Shown in pieces: positions 34,511 through 42,556 of a stretch of 64,000 nt of DNA (position 1 is the stretch's first letter; each line of letters starts with the position of its first letter). The position numbers were made by a program, and so were the translations under genes. The notes under the pieces were generated by a model. That model did not search any database. It saw nothing but the letters and a program-made list of their open reading frames with translations, and had not been told where the DNA came from. The stretch comes from an uncultured Bacillota bacterium (GTDB taxonomy: Bacteria > Bacillota > Clostridia > Peptostreptococcales > Anaerovoracaceae), in the NCBI GenBank assembly GCA_927441425.1, contig CAKMKG010000027.1, positions 1 to 64,000 of the forward strand, written 5' to 3'.

Positions 34511-34532
34511 ACACCGTTTCAGGTGTTTTATA
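34511..34532 (+). terminator. Phage hairpin 4 (after MuF gene)
   Basis: ACACC-GTTTCA-GGTGT followed by TTTTATATT; short stem, weaker than the others. Confidence 0.5.
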
Positions 34533-34616
34533 TTGTCTTACAGGGGCTAGACATAAAACAAGCAACTATTACATCTAGGGCTGGTTAAGGCCAGTACTAT
34601 AAAAGGAGATATACGA

Positions 34617-35147
34617 ATGGCAGAAGATATAAACACAGGGTTAGATAAAGATAGCTATAGCAAAGATGAAGTAATGGCTATGCTACAGTCTGAAACTGAT
34701 AAGAGAGTGACAGAAGCCTTAAAGAAGGCAGACAGAAAGACACAGGATAAAATCAAGGAAGCTGAAAAGCTTGCCAAGATGAATGAAGAAGAAAAGTTTC
34801 AGTATCAGCTACAAGAGAAGGAAAAGACATTAGCAGATAGAGAAAAGCAAATAGCCTTAATGGAAAATAAGAATGAAGCCGTAAAAATTCTATCAGAAAA
34901 GAAGCTTCCTGTGGAAGTAATAGACTTTCTGGTTGCAGATGATGCGGATAAAACAATGAAGAATATTAACTTATTTGAAAAGGTATTTGCAGCAGCAGTA
35001 AAGGAACGTATACCATCAAACACACCTAAAGGTACTAATACACCTGAAGGCGGTATAAACAAAGAAGCCTTTTCCAAGATGACAGCAAAACAGATGCAGG
35101 AACTTTACCAAACTGATAGAAACCTATTTGAACAACTAGCAAAATAA
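34617..35147 (+). CDS. Phage scaffolding protein (DUF4355/GP20-like)
   Basis: 176 aa, highly charged and coiled-coil: VTEALKKADRKTQDKIKEAE, then EEEKFQYQLQEKEKTLADREKQ. Composition, length and position just before the major capsid gene identify the scaffold that guides prohead assembly and is later removed. Start ATG 34617 after AAAAGGAGATATACGA. Confidence 0.88.
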   Translation: MAEDINTGLDKDSYSKDEVMAMLQSETDKRVTEALKKADRKTQDKIKEAEKLAKMNEEEKFQYQLQEKEKTLADREKQIALMENKNEAVKILSEKKLPVEVIDFLVADDADKTMKNINLFEKVFAAAVKERIPSNTPKGTNTPEGGINKEAFSKMTAKQMQELYQTDRNLFEQLAK

Positions 35148-35155
35148 CTAAGAAG

Positions 35156-35180
35156 CCACTTGTGAAAGTGGTTTTTCTAT
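35156..35180 (+). terminator. Phage terminator 5 (scaffold/capsid gap)
   Basis: CCACTT-GTGA-AAGTGG followed by TTTTTCTATTTTTT. Confidence 0.85.
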
Positions 35181-35209
35181 TTTTTGAAATAACAAGGAGA
35201 AATAAATAA

Positions 35210-36004
35210 ATGGCAAATACAATTTATGAAAACTTTGTATTACAGGCAAAGCTTGCAGACTTACTTAATACAAGACTAAACACTAGAGCATTGATGACGG
35301 TAGATAATTCCCTGACAGAAACAGCAGGAATGATAAAGAAAATTAATACCTATACATACACTGGTGCAGTACAAACAGTTGCTATGGGTGCTAAGAATAC
35401 AGTAAGAGGTGCAATATCATTCAGTACTTCCAGCTATGAAGTAGCAGTAGCACAGCAAGTATTTGATTACTTTGATGAAGAAATTGCAACAGACCCTATG
35501 GTACTTGATATGGGTATGAAGGGTGCTTCCACTCTTATGGTTAATGACATGAATACCAAATACTTTGCAGAGTTGGCAAAAGCAACACTATCACAGACTT
35601 ATGCCTTTGGTGAAGCTATTTCCTATGAAACAGTAGTAGATGCAATTCAGAAGATGAACCTTGAAGATGAAAGTGGCCTATTCCTTGTAATCGGTACGGA
35701 TTTGAAAGCAGACATTAGAAAAGATGCAGATTTTAAGGGTGCTGAACTTGGTAAAATCCTGTTTGATGGACAGATTGGTACTATTTCAGGTGTGCCTGTT
35801 ATTGTTTCCAAGCTTGTACCTGCAAAGGTAGCTTATCTTGCTACTAAGGAAGCTGTAACTGTTTATACCAAGAAAGACAGTGAAGTGGAACAGGAACGTG
35901 ACGGAGAAGCCAGAAAGAATACCGTCATTATGAGAAAAGTTAATCTTGTAGCTTTAACTGATGCTACCAAGGTTGTAGCAATTTCTGAAGCTGAAGAAGC
36001 GTAA
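35210..36004 (+). CDS. Major capsid protein (HK97 fold)
   Basis: 264 aa. Pattern of the N4-gp56/SPP1-gp13-like HK97-fold capsids: N-terminal arm (ENFVLQAKLADLLNTRLNTRAL), GMIKKINTYTYTGAV, YEVAVAQQVFDYFDEEIATDP, then the A-domain FLVIGTDLKADIRKDADFKG and GTISGVPVIVSKLVP. Start ATG 35210 after CAAGGAGAAATAAATAA. It is the shell protein of the head and follows the scaffold gene as expected. Confidence 0.92.
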   Translation: MANTIYENFVLQAKLADLLNTRLNTRALMTVDNSLTETAGMIKKINTYTYTGAVQTVAMGAKNTVRGAISFSTSSYEVAVAQQVFDYFDEEIATDPMVLDMGMKGASTLMVNDMNTKYFAELAKATLSQTYAFGEAISYETVVDAIQKMNLEDESGLFLVIGTDLKADIRKDADFKGAELGKILFDGQIGTISGVPVIVSKLVPAKVAYLATKEAVTVYTKKDSEVEQERDGEARKNTVIMRKVNLVALTDATKVVAISEAEEA

Positions 36005-36005
36005 G

Positions 36006-36033
36006 AAGTGGGGGTTAATCCCCCACTTTGTTT
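36006..36033 (+). terminator. Phage terminator 6 (after capsid gene)
   Basis: AAGTGGGGG-TTAAT-CCCCCACTT followed by TGTTTATA. Confidence 0.8.
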
Positions 36034-36049
36034 ATAAAGGATGATGACA

Positions 36050-36343
36050 ATGAAAGAGAAAATAAAGGCATTGCTAAACATACAAGACACTTCTAAGGAT
36101 GCGGTTCTTACCATTCTTATAGAAGATGCACAGGCTTTTGTATTGGATTATTGCAACATAGATACTTATTCAGTAAGCCTTGACGGTATTGTCATTAAGA
36201 TGGTTTTGGAAAGCTATAACAAGCTAGGGGCAGAGGGTGTAACCAGTAAAAACTACAGTGGAATATCTGAAAGCTATACGAATGATTACAGCCCTTTCAT
36301 ATATAAACAGCTAAACAAACACAGACGAATAAGAATGATTTAA
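36050..36343 (+). CDS. Head-tail connector protein (gp15-like)
   Basis: 97 aa from ATG 36050, after AAAGGATGATGACA. Helical: MKEKIKALLNIQDTSKDAVL, TILIEDAQAFVLDYCNID, then KLGAEGVTSKNYSGISESYT. This is the typical SPP1 gp15/HK97 gp6 adaptor that docks under the portal. Position right after the capsid gene agrees. Confidence 0.85.
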   Translation: MKEKIKALLNIQDTSKDAVLTILIEDAQAFVLDYCNIDTYSVSLDGIVIKMVLESYNKLGAEGVTSKNYSGISESYTNDYSPFIYKQLNKHRRIRMI

Positions 36344-36354
36344 GGGGTGGTATT

Positions 36355-36651
36355 ATGTTTAACTCACAGCAAAACCAGCATGATGTATATACATTTACCA
36401 CCATCTTGAATGACTACAATGAAGAAGTGAAAACACCATCTTTTTATAAGTCAGTCAGTATGTTTATATCCCTGCTTCAGCATAACCAATACACAGCTAA
36501 TGATTTAAGGCTTTTGAATTGTAATTACTTAGCCCTTACCAGTGATAGGACACTTTCTAAAGGCATGGTTATAGACAGCAGATATACCATTGAGTTTATC
36601 AATGACTATGGCAAAGAAGTAATCCTGTACCTAAAGGAAGTGACAGAATGA
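36355..36651 (+). CDS. Head closure protein-like
   Basis: 98 aa, mostly beta by composition (QHDVYTFTTILNDYNEEVKT, SRYTIEFINDYGKEVILYLKE). Position between adaptor and HK97-gp10-like genes and its length match the SPP1 gp16-type stopper that seals the filled head. Sequence alone is not decisive. Its stop overlaps the next gene (ATGA). Confidence 0.65.
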   Translation: MFNSQQNQHDVYTFTTILNDYNEEVKTPSFYKSVSMFISLLQHNQYTANDLRLLNCNYLALTSDRTLSKGMVIDSRYTIEFINDYGKEVILYLKEVTE

Positions 36652-37070
36652 CAGTTAAGGTAGATGCTAATGATGTTCTGGCTAACCTACAGAAGTTTAT
36701 AGACAATGGCATGGATGATAGGCTTGCTTCTTCAATGGAAAAGGCTTGCTTATATGTGGAAGGAAATACCAAGAGAAATGCCCCTGTAGATGACGGACAA
36801 TTACGGCAGAGTATAACCCATGATGTAGATAGGAACAGTGGGAGCATTGAAGGCTATGTAGGCACAAATGTAGAGTATGCCCCCTATGTACATCAAGGTA
36901 CAGGTATTTATGCTGTTAATGGTGACGGTAGGCAGCAAGTGCCTTGGGAATATCAATCGGCAGATGGTACTTTCCATAAGACAATAGGCCAACATGCTAA
37001 CCCATTTATGAAAAAGGCCATAGAAGAAAGCAAGGATAATTTAACTAAATACTTTGAAGGGATTGTTTAA
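36648..37070 (+). CDS. HK97 gp10-family tail completion protein
   Basis: 140 aa. Typical gp10 layout: N-terminal helix (NDVLANLQKFIDNGMDDRLA), VEGNTKRNAPVDDGQLRQSI, then GYVGTNVEYAPYVHQGTGIY and NPFMKKAIEESKDNL. It joins head connector and tail tube in siphoviruses. It overlaps the preceding gene by 4 bp. Confidence 0.92.
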   Translation: MTVKVDANDVLANLQKFIDNGMDDRLASSMEKACLYVEGNTKRNAPVDDGQLRQSITHDVDRNSGSIEGYVGTNVEYAPYVHQGTGIYAVNGDGRQQVPWEYQSADGTFHKTIGQHANPFMKKAIEESKDNLTKYFEGIV

Positions 37071-37071
37071 G

Positions 37072-37407
37072 ATGATAGAAGTAATAAATGCAATTGAAGC
37101 GGTTGTTTCTATTCCTGTGCTGCCCCTTCAATCTAAGAAGAAACAGGAACAGATAATATATAACATAACCCCTAACAGTGATGATGGCTTGGTAAATCAG
37201 TCGACACTTGAATTAAATATAGTGGCAAATACCTTGGCTAATGCTGAAGCATATGACACAGCCATAAGGCTGGCACTACTTAATACAGGAGATACATCAC
37301 AGGTAAATGGGATTAATAAAATAACACTTAACGGTGGTGGCACTCTTACCAGTGAAGCAGGAGTACACCGCTTTGTAAATTATGTGATAACAAGGAGAAG
37401 TAAATAA
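37072..37407 (+). CDS. Tail terminator-like protein (gp17 position)
   Basis: 111 aa from ATG 37072 (behind GAAGGGATTGTTTAAG). Pattern EVINAIEAVVSIPVLPLQSKKK then STLELNIVANTLANAEAYDTAIRLALLNTGDT and EAGVHRFVNYVIT is that of SPP1 gp17/lambda gpU-like tail-completion proteins. It shares bases with the tail tube start (TAATG). Confidence 0.75.
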   Translation: MIEVINAIEAVVSIPVLPLQSKKKQEQIIYNITPNSDDGLVNQSTLELNIVANTLANAEAYDTAIRLALLNTGDTSQVNGINKITLNGGGTLTSEAGVHRFVNYVITRRSK

Positions 37408-37928
37408 TGGCAGATTATATTCTTGGTTCAGGTGACTTATATCTGGTAGTGGCAGATGCTATTCCAGAAGATGAAACCTTTGAAACAGCAGGCAATAAGA
37501 TTGGACATATTTCTGGCGGTGCTACTTTGTCTTACGGTAGTGAAACATATGAAGTAGTAGACGATTATAACCAAGTATTAGGCAGAAGCATTACAAAAGA
37601 AGAAGTAACCTTTAAAACAGGCATTCTTACTTGGGATTTAGCCGTACTAAATAAGGTAATTGCTTCCAGTACTTATACAGCAGGAACAGGGGAAGCCCCA
37701 GATACAATTAAGATTGGTGGACAATCTTCAAGCGGTATTCAAAAGGTATGTGTAAGATTTATTCATACTACCGCAGATAGCAAGAAGCTGAAAGTAACCC
37801 TTATCGGTAACAATGAAGCAGGGTTTGAACTTAACTTTATGAAAGACAAAGAAAGCATTATTGATGCAGAATTTAAAGCTTTGTCACAGGCTGATGGAAC
37901 ATTAGTAGAAATTACACTAGAGAAATAA
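37407..37928 (+). CDS. Major tail (tube) protein
   Basis: 173 aa, beta-rich: DYILGSGDLYLVVADAIPED, GHISGGATLSYGSETYEVVDD, TKEEVTFKTGILTWDL, then a conserved Ig-like end. Length and gene order (before chaperone and tape measure) identify the tube subunit. It starts at the stop of the previous gene. Confidence 0.88.
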   Translation: MADYILGSGDLYLVVADAIPEDETFETAGNKIGHISGGATLSYGSETYEVVDDYNQVLGRSITKEEVTFKTGILTWDLAVLNKVIASSTYTAGTGEAPDTIKIGGQSSSGIQKVCVRFIHTTADSKKLKVTLIGNNEAGFELNFMKDKESIIDAEFKALSQADGTLVEITLEK

Positions 37929-37934
37929 CGTTAA

Positions 37935-37958
37935 AAGGGGTAGCAATACCCCTTCTAA
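37935..37958 (+). terminator. Phage terminator 7 (after tail tube)
   Basis: AAGGGGTA-GCAA-TACCCCTT then CTAAAA; no clean U run. Confidence 0.6.
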
Positions 37959-37965
37959 AAATATA

Positions 37966-37994
37966 TTGATATTATTTGAAATAAGTGGTAAATT
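37966..37994 (+). promoter_or_regulatory. Sigma-A-like promoter of the 31-aa moron
   Basis: TTGATA (37966-37971), 17 bp, TAAATT (37989-37994), between terminator 7 and the small ORF. Confidence 0.6.
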
Positions 37995-38032
37995 AGAACG
38001 TATCCTATGAAAAGCAAATAATGGAGGTACTA

Positions 38033-38128
38033 ATGTCGAAGTATTTAATGTATGTGGCATTTTTAATAGTACTAGTTTCTGCCATAACAATATCATTTAA
38101 TTATGGATGCGTAGTAGGACTAAAATAA
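38033..38128 (+). CDS. 31-aa single-span membrane peptide (moron candidate)
   Basis: ATG 38033 follows AATGGAGGTACTA, an excellent ribosome binding site. The peptide is almost wholly one TM helix (YLMYVAFLIVLVSAITISF) with a short NYGCVVGLK end. It has its own promoter-like sequence upstream and hairpins on both sides, and interrupts the tail operon between tube and chaperone genes, where no structural gene is expected. This is the layout of a moron expressed from the lysogen. Superinfection exclusion or membrane-stress functions are possible; none is shown. Confidence 0.6.
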   Translation: MSKYLMYVAFLIVLVSAITISFNYGCVVGLK

Positions 38129-38138
38129 CAATATCATA

Positions 38139-38167
38139 AAAACTGCAAATTATTTTGCAGTTTTTTT
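38139..38167 (+). terminator. Phage terminator 8 (after the 31-aa ORF)
   Basis: AAAACTGCAAA-TTAT-TTTGCAGTTTT with T run. Confidence 0.9.
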
Positions 38168-38185
38168 CATGAAGGAGATTATAAC

Positions 38186-38509
38186 ATGGCTAACAAACTA
38201 GATTTAACGGTACATACCAAGCGGTACTTTGAAGTAACCCTTCCAGATGGTGAAGTAATCAACATATCAAAACCAAGCCAAGGTTTGATTATTGATATGA
38301 TGGCTATAGAACAGGCGGCAAAGGATATTGATACTAACAAAGCACTGGATATGTTTAATGACATTATCGTTAAAATCCTAAACAATAACAAAGAAGCCAA
38401 GAAGTTTACTGTTAAATATGTAAAGGATAACTTTGACTTTGAAATAGGCCAGATTTTTCTTACTGCTTATATGGAGTTTGTACAAGAGGTACAATCAAAC
38501 CCAAACTAA
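38186..38509 (+). CDS. Tail assembly chaperone, short form (gpG-like)
   Basis: 107 aa. N-terminal region DLTVHTKRYFEVTLPDGEVI then helical (MMAIEQAAKDIDTNKALDMF, NIVKILNNNKEA-like). Position before the tape measure and the overlapping open frame downstream identify it as the G component of a G/G-T pair. The last codons before its stop contain two overlapping slippery heptamers (38497-38506). Start ATG 38186 after AAGGAGATTATAAC. Confidence 0.88.
   Translation: MANKLDLTVHTKRYFEVTLPDGEVINISKPSQGLIIDMMAIEQAAKDIDTNKALDMFNDIIVKILNNNKEAKKFTVKYVKDNFDFEIGQIFLTAYMEFVQEVQSNPN
38497..38506 (+). promoter_or_regulatory. Tandem -1 frameshift site AAACCCAAAC
   Basis: In the chaperone frame the codons read tcA AAC CCA AAC TAA. 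A-AAC-CCA and C-CCA-AAC both fit the X-XXY-YYZ slippery rule, overlapping, with the zero-frame stop right after. The -1 frame is open from before this site to the stop at 38790. Confidence 0.88.
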
Positions 38510-38568
38510 TAATACCTATTGTATCTACTGATGAAGATGATGCGGTAGGCGGTTATCTTGATGGAGTA

Positions 38569-38790
38569 ATGGCAAATATCCATAGAGTAATCAAATACAG
38601 TAACCTTAACTACTTCCAAGTGCTTAATTTACCATGTGATGTATTTCAGATGATGGTTAAAAATAGCATAGTGCAGGACTTATTAAAGACTGAAGAAGGA
38701 AGAAAAGAAATAGAAAAATACAAACGGCTTAACAGTACTACTCCTGACATGGAGAAGTTAGGCAGACAGTTTAATATACAAACAAAGTAA
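38569..38790 (+). CDS. C-terminal extension of the tail chaperone (T part of gpG-T), made by -1 frameshift
   Basis: This frame is continuous with the -1 frame entering at 38497-38506, so it is best read as part of a G-T fusion (38186 to 38790, about 201 aa) and not as an independent gene; the ATG at 38569 has no ribosome binding site. Helical content (VIKYSNLNYFQVLNLPCDVF, EEGRKEIEKYKRLNS) fits the T domain that contacts the tape measure. Confidence 0.85.
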   Translation: MANIHRVIKYSNLNYFQVLNLPCDVFQMMVKNSIVQDLLKTEEGRKEIEKYKRLNSTTPDMEKLGRQFNIQTK

Positions 38791-38815
38791 GCAGGGTGAA
38801 AGCCTTGCTATTTTT
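38790..38815 (+). terminator. Phage hairpin 9 (before tape measure)
   Basis: AGCAGGGT-GAAA-GCCTTGCT (two wobble pairs) followed by ATTTTTAT. Confidence 0.65.
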
Positions 38816-38833
38816 ATAGAAAGGGGGCTTATA

Positions 38834-40585
38834 ATGTTAGATTTAGGTGCTTTGAGAATGTCTATAGTTACCGATACTAGCGGTGCAAAGCAGGAATTAA
38901 ACAGCCTTAAAGATACGGTTTATAAAACTGGTGAAAGCATGACTAGAATGGGTGGCAATCTTACCAAGGCATTAACATTACCCATTATTGGAATAGGTGC
39001 AGCAGCAGTAAAAACAGCTTCAGATGTTTCTGAAAGCATGAATAAAATGAACGCTGTTTATGGTGACAATGCCAAGATGGTTGAAGATTGGAGTAATACA
39101 TCAAGTAGTGCTTATGGCATGAGTAAAAGCCAATTCCTTGATTATGTCGGTACATACGGTGCTTTAAGTCAAGACTTGCTTAAAATGAATGAAGCCGATA
39201 GTGCTGAATTTTCAAAGCAGATTATACAAAGAAGTGCCGATATATCAAGTTACTATAACCTTACAATGGATGAAAGCAATTCCTTGATGCAGCAGCTTTA
39301 TTCTGGTGAAACAGAAGGATGGAAGAAACTTGGCATAACCATAAATGACACTACTATGCAAGAGTTTGCACTTAGCAAAGGTATCAATAAAACAATTAAG
39401 GATATGTCCTTACAAGAAAAGACAGCCTTAAGGGTTGAAATGGCTATGGAGAAAACCAACAGGGCAGAAGGTGACTTTGCAAATACTAAGGATGGATTAG
39501 CCAATAGCAGCAGGATATTACAAGCACAGCTTAGTGACTTGGCAGCTACCATAGGTGCAGCCCTTTTACCTACAGTAACAAGCATAGTAGGTAAGGTTAA
39601 TGAAGTACTTACAGCTATGATTGCATGGAGTAAAGAAAACCCTGCCTTACTGGATATTATCATCAAGATAGCAGGTGCATTAGCTTTACTTGGGCCAACA
39701 TTGTTAGCGGTTGGTACAGCTATGAAAATGGCTACTACTATTGGCCCTGCTTTAACAGCAGCGTTTAACCCTGTAGGATTGGTTATTATGGCTGTAGCTG
39801 GTGCAATAGCATTACTGGCTTTTGCATGGAAAGAAAACATAGGTGGTATTCAGGAAAAGACAAAGGCAGCGTTTGATATGATTAAAGCCACTTTTGAAGA
39901 TGTATTTCCAACATTAGAATTATTGTTTTACCATTTGATTAATGCTTTCAAAGCAGTATGGGAAACAATCGGAGTGCCTTTGTTTAATGCCTTTGGTGAG
40001 ATTATAAAGGTTATTGCTAGTCTGTTTTCTACTCTATTCCCATTAATTGTAAAGGTGGTAGGGGTTACTTTTAGTGCTATTCTTTTAGCATGGAAAACAG
40101 TACTTAAGCCTGTATTTGACGCTTTTGTAAGTATTGTAAGCGGCTTATATAATCTGTTAAAGAAACCACTTGATGATGTAATGAATGCTTTCACAGTCTG
40201 TTTTGATTGGATAGTAGACAAGGTACAGGCTGCTATTGACTTGGTAAGCTTCCTTATAGAGAAGGCCAAAGAAGTAGCAGAATTTTTCAGTGGTGATGGT
40301 GGCAGCAGTACACCAGCAAGCCCAAGGACACAATTTCATGCTGATGGTGGCATTTTAACTAAGGCTACTGTATTTGGTTTTGGTTCAGATGGTACTAGAC
40401 ATGTTGGTGGTGAAGCAGGAGCAGAAGCAATAATTCCATTAAGCAAACTACCAGAAATACTATCTAATATGGGTATGGCAGGCGGTGGTGTTGTAGTTAA
40501 TAACTATTCTCCTAAAGCATTATCTGTATCTGAAACAGCAAGACTTTATAAGCAATCACAAAGAGAACTGGCACTTAATTTATAG
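38834..40585 (+). CDS. Tail tape measure protein
   Basis: 583 aa. N-terminal TMP segment (SIVTDTSGAKQELNSLKDTVYKTG), long hydrophobic stretches (ALALLGPTLLAVGTAMKMAT, PVGLVIMAVAGAIALLAFAW), and a C-terminal part ending in HVGGEAGAEAIIPLSKLPEI, a common TMP/phage motif. Tail length scales with this protein, so about 580 residues predicts a short tail (roughly 85-90 nm by the usual 1.5 Angstrom per residue). Start ATG 38834 after AAAGGGGGCTTATA. Confidence 0.93.
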   Translation: MLDLGALRMSIVTDTSGAKQELNSLKDTVYKTGESMTRMGGNLTKALTLPIIGIGAAAVKTASDVSESMNKMNAVYGDNAKMVEDWSNTSSSAYGMSKSQFLDYVGTYGALSQDLLKMNEADSAEFSKQIIQRSADISSYYNLTMDESNSLMQQLYSGETEGWKKLGITINDTTMQEFALSKGINKTIKDMSLQEKTALRVEMAMEKTNRAEGDFANTKDGLANSSRILQAQLSDLAATIGAALLPTVTSIVGKVNEVLTAMIAWSKENPALLDIIIKIAGALALLGPTLLAVGTAMKMATTIGPALTAAFNPVGLVIMAVAGAIALLAFAWKENIGGIQEKTKAAFDMIKATFEDVFPTLELLFYHLINAFKAVWETIGVPLFNAFGEIIKVIASLFSTLFPLIVKVVGVTFSAILLAWKTVLKPVFDAFVSIVSGLYNLLKKPLDDVMNAFTVCFDWIVDKVQAAIDLVSFLIEKAKEVAEFFSGDGGSSTPASPRTQFHADGGILTKATVFGFGSDGTRHVGGEAGAEAIIPLSKLPEILSNMGMAGGGVVVNNYSPKALSVSETARLYKQSQRELALNL

Positions 40586-40596
40586 GGGGTGATTTG

Positions 40597-41451
40597 ATGC
40601 TTACATATGAGAAACTTATATACACAAATGAATTAGGTGGAAGTGTTGAATTATCCCTTTTATCTGATTTTATACTGGAAGGCTTTGATGGCAGAAACGG
40701 CCTTCAGAACAGCTTAATGACTGAAAAGGGTGTAAACCAGATAGGCAGCACCTTTGTAAACCATAACATAGATAACAGAAACATTACATTAAGCGGCAAG
40801 ATATTCAGCAACATAGAAGCTAATAAATCCTTGCTGGTTAAGGTGTGTAATCCCCTTCTTAAAGGTACTTTGAAGTATGAGAATACAAAGACAGGAACAG
40901 AAAAAGAAATACCCTGCTTTGTTAATAAATGCTTAGTAGGTGCTAAAGGTGGGGTTACAAACTATGCCATTACACTAACAGCTACAGAACCATACTTTAA
41001 GGATAAGGAAACCATCAAGGAACTAGCCTTAAGGGTTAATATGCTTGAATTTCCTGTTAGTATTCCTTCAGATGGTATTGAATATGGCTTAGTAACCAAT
41101 AAGAGAATGAATATCATTAATAATGGTGATGTGCAAACACCGCTTGTTATTGAATGGGTGGGTGTAGTAACTAATCCAATTATCACAAATGTAACTACAG
41201 GTGAATTTATCAAGGTAAATACTACCCTTTCTGATGGTGAAAAGCTACTTATCCATACAGCCTATGGAAACAAGAAAGTTATAAAAGTAGATGCAGAAGG
41301 AACGGCTACTAATGCCTTTGGATTGATTGATTTATCCAGCAAATTCTTTGACTTGGAAATAGGCAATAACATCATATCCTACAATGCAGATAGTGGAGCA
41401 GATGAAAGTAACCTATTCATTCATTACAATAACCAGTACTTGGGGGTGTAG
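40597..41451 (+). CDS. Distal tail protein (Dit-like)
   Basis: 284 aa from ATG 40597, after GGGGGTGATTTG. N-terminal Dit pattern: LTYEKLIYTNELGGSVELS, FDGRNGLQNSLMTEKGVNQIGST, then NITLSGKIFSNIEA; the C-terminal half contains a jelly-roll-like domain (NNGDVQTPLVIEWVGVVTNP, EKLLIHTAYGNKKVI). It is the hub between tail tube and baseplate. Confidence 0.85.
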   Translation: MLTYEKLIYTNELGGSVELSLLSDFILEGFDGRNGLQNSLMTEKGVNQIGSTFVNHNIDNRNITLSGKIFSNIEANKSLLVKVCNPLLKGTLKYENTKTGTEKEIPCFVNKCLVGAKGGVTNYAITLTATEPYFKDKETIKELALRVNMLEFPVSIPSDGIEYGLVTNKRMNIINNGDVQTPLVIEWVGVVTNPIITNVTTGEFIKVNTTLSDGEKLLIHTAYGNKKVIKVDAEGTATNAFGLIDLSSKFFDLEIGNNIISYNADSGADESNLFIHYNNQYLGV

Positions 41452-41454
41452 TGA

Positions 41455-42543
41455 ATGGATATTAAGATACTGGATAGCAGCTTAACCTTTGTGGCTATGA
41501 TAGATGACTTTGAAAGTGTAGTAATCAATAGGAAGTATGCCGACATAGAAAGCATTGTTATTACCATAAACACCAGCAAGAAGAATACAGAGCATTTGAA
41601 GGCTGGCAATTATGTCTTTGTGGATGATAAGCTAAATAAGTTCTTCAGGATATACAACACCAAGAAGAATTTAAATAAAGAAGGCATAACAATAACGGCT
41701 ACTGGCTTTTCAATCATGCAGATGTTTAAGCAAAGGATTACAATACCAGCCACAGGCCAAGCTACTGAAGGTTATACCGATACAACGGAAGCTATTATTA
41801 AAAGCTATATCAATTCTAACTGTATTGCTTCTTCTGATGCTGGTATGAATTATAGCTTGATGGATATAGCCCCTAATCATGGAATAGGTAGTACCATCAC
41901 AGATGAAACCAGATATAAAAACCTGTATGATGAAGTAATAAGGCTTACTACTATTGATGACTTGGGTATTAAATCCACCTTTGACATAGACGATAAAAAG
42001 CTGGTATTTGATGTTTATGAAGGTGATGATAAGACAGCAGGAAACACAGCAGGTAATAACCCTGTTATCTTTAGCACTATCTTTGACAATATCCTTGAAG
42101 CCACAATAGAAGAAACCCAAACAGTAATACAGAATTATGCTTTAGTTGGTGGACAGGGTGAAAGCGCAGATAGAGTAATCCAAGTAGTAAATGATGATGA
42201 AACAGGCATGGAAAGACATGTCTTTTTTATTGATGCCAGTGACTTGGCTACCACTGACGAATTAACCAGCAGAGGACAAAGCCAGCTATTACTTCCAAGC
42301 TATTACATAGATGCAGTAATTAACCCTACAGCGCAGCCAAAGTATGAAGCTGATTATGACATAGGTGATTTAGTTACTGTGGTGGTAGATGGCTTGCAAT
42401 TGAATACAAGGATTGTAGAATTGACTGAAACATATCAGGGTAATACCTTTGGCTTAAATGTCATCTTTGGAAACAAGACAATTGACTTAGCCACTTTATT
42501 AAATAGAAGCAATAGCAGATTAGCCAAGCTAGAAACAGTATAA
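41455..42543 (+). CDS. Baseplate hub/tail-associated protein (Gp37-like)
   Basis: 362 aa. Begins MDIKILDSSLTFVAMIDDFESVV and continues in the way of siphovirus Gp37-like/Tal N-terminal hub proteins: FVDDKLNKFFRIYNTKKNLN, GITITATGFSIMQMF, and a C-terminal NTRIVELTETYQGNTFGLNVIFG. No peptidase or lysozyme domain is seen. It follows the Dit gene after three bases. Confidence 0.82.
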   Translation: MDIKILDSSLTFVAMIDDFESVVINRKYADIESIVITINTSKKNTEHLKAGNYVFVDDKLNKFFRIYNTKKNLNKEGITITATGFSIMQMFKQRITIPATGQATEGYTDTTEAIIKSYINSNCIASSDAGMNYSLMDIAPNHGIGSTITDETRYKNLYDEVIRLTTIDDLGIKSTFDIDDKKLVFDVYEGDDKTAGNTAGNNPVIFSTIFDNILEATIEETQTVIQNYALVGGQGESADRVIQVVNDDETGMERHVFFIDASDLATTDELTSRGQSQLLLPSYYIDAVINPTAQPKYEADYDIGDLVTVVVDGLQLNTRIVELTETYQGNTFGLNVIFGNKTIDLATLLNRSNSRLAKLETV

Positions 42544-42556
42544 GGAGGATTTATAC

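Noticed and set aside
38569-38790. Independent 73-aa gene
   Set aside because: No ribosome binding site at ATG 38569 and the frame is continuous with the -1 frame entering the slippery site; it is the T part of the chaperone fusion.
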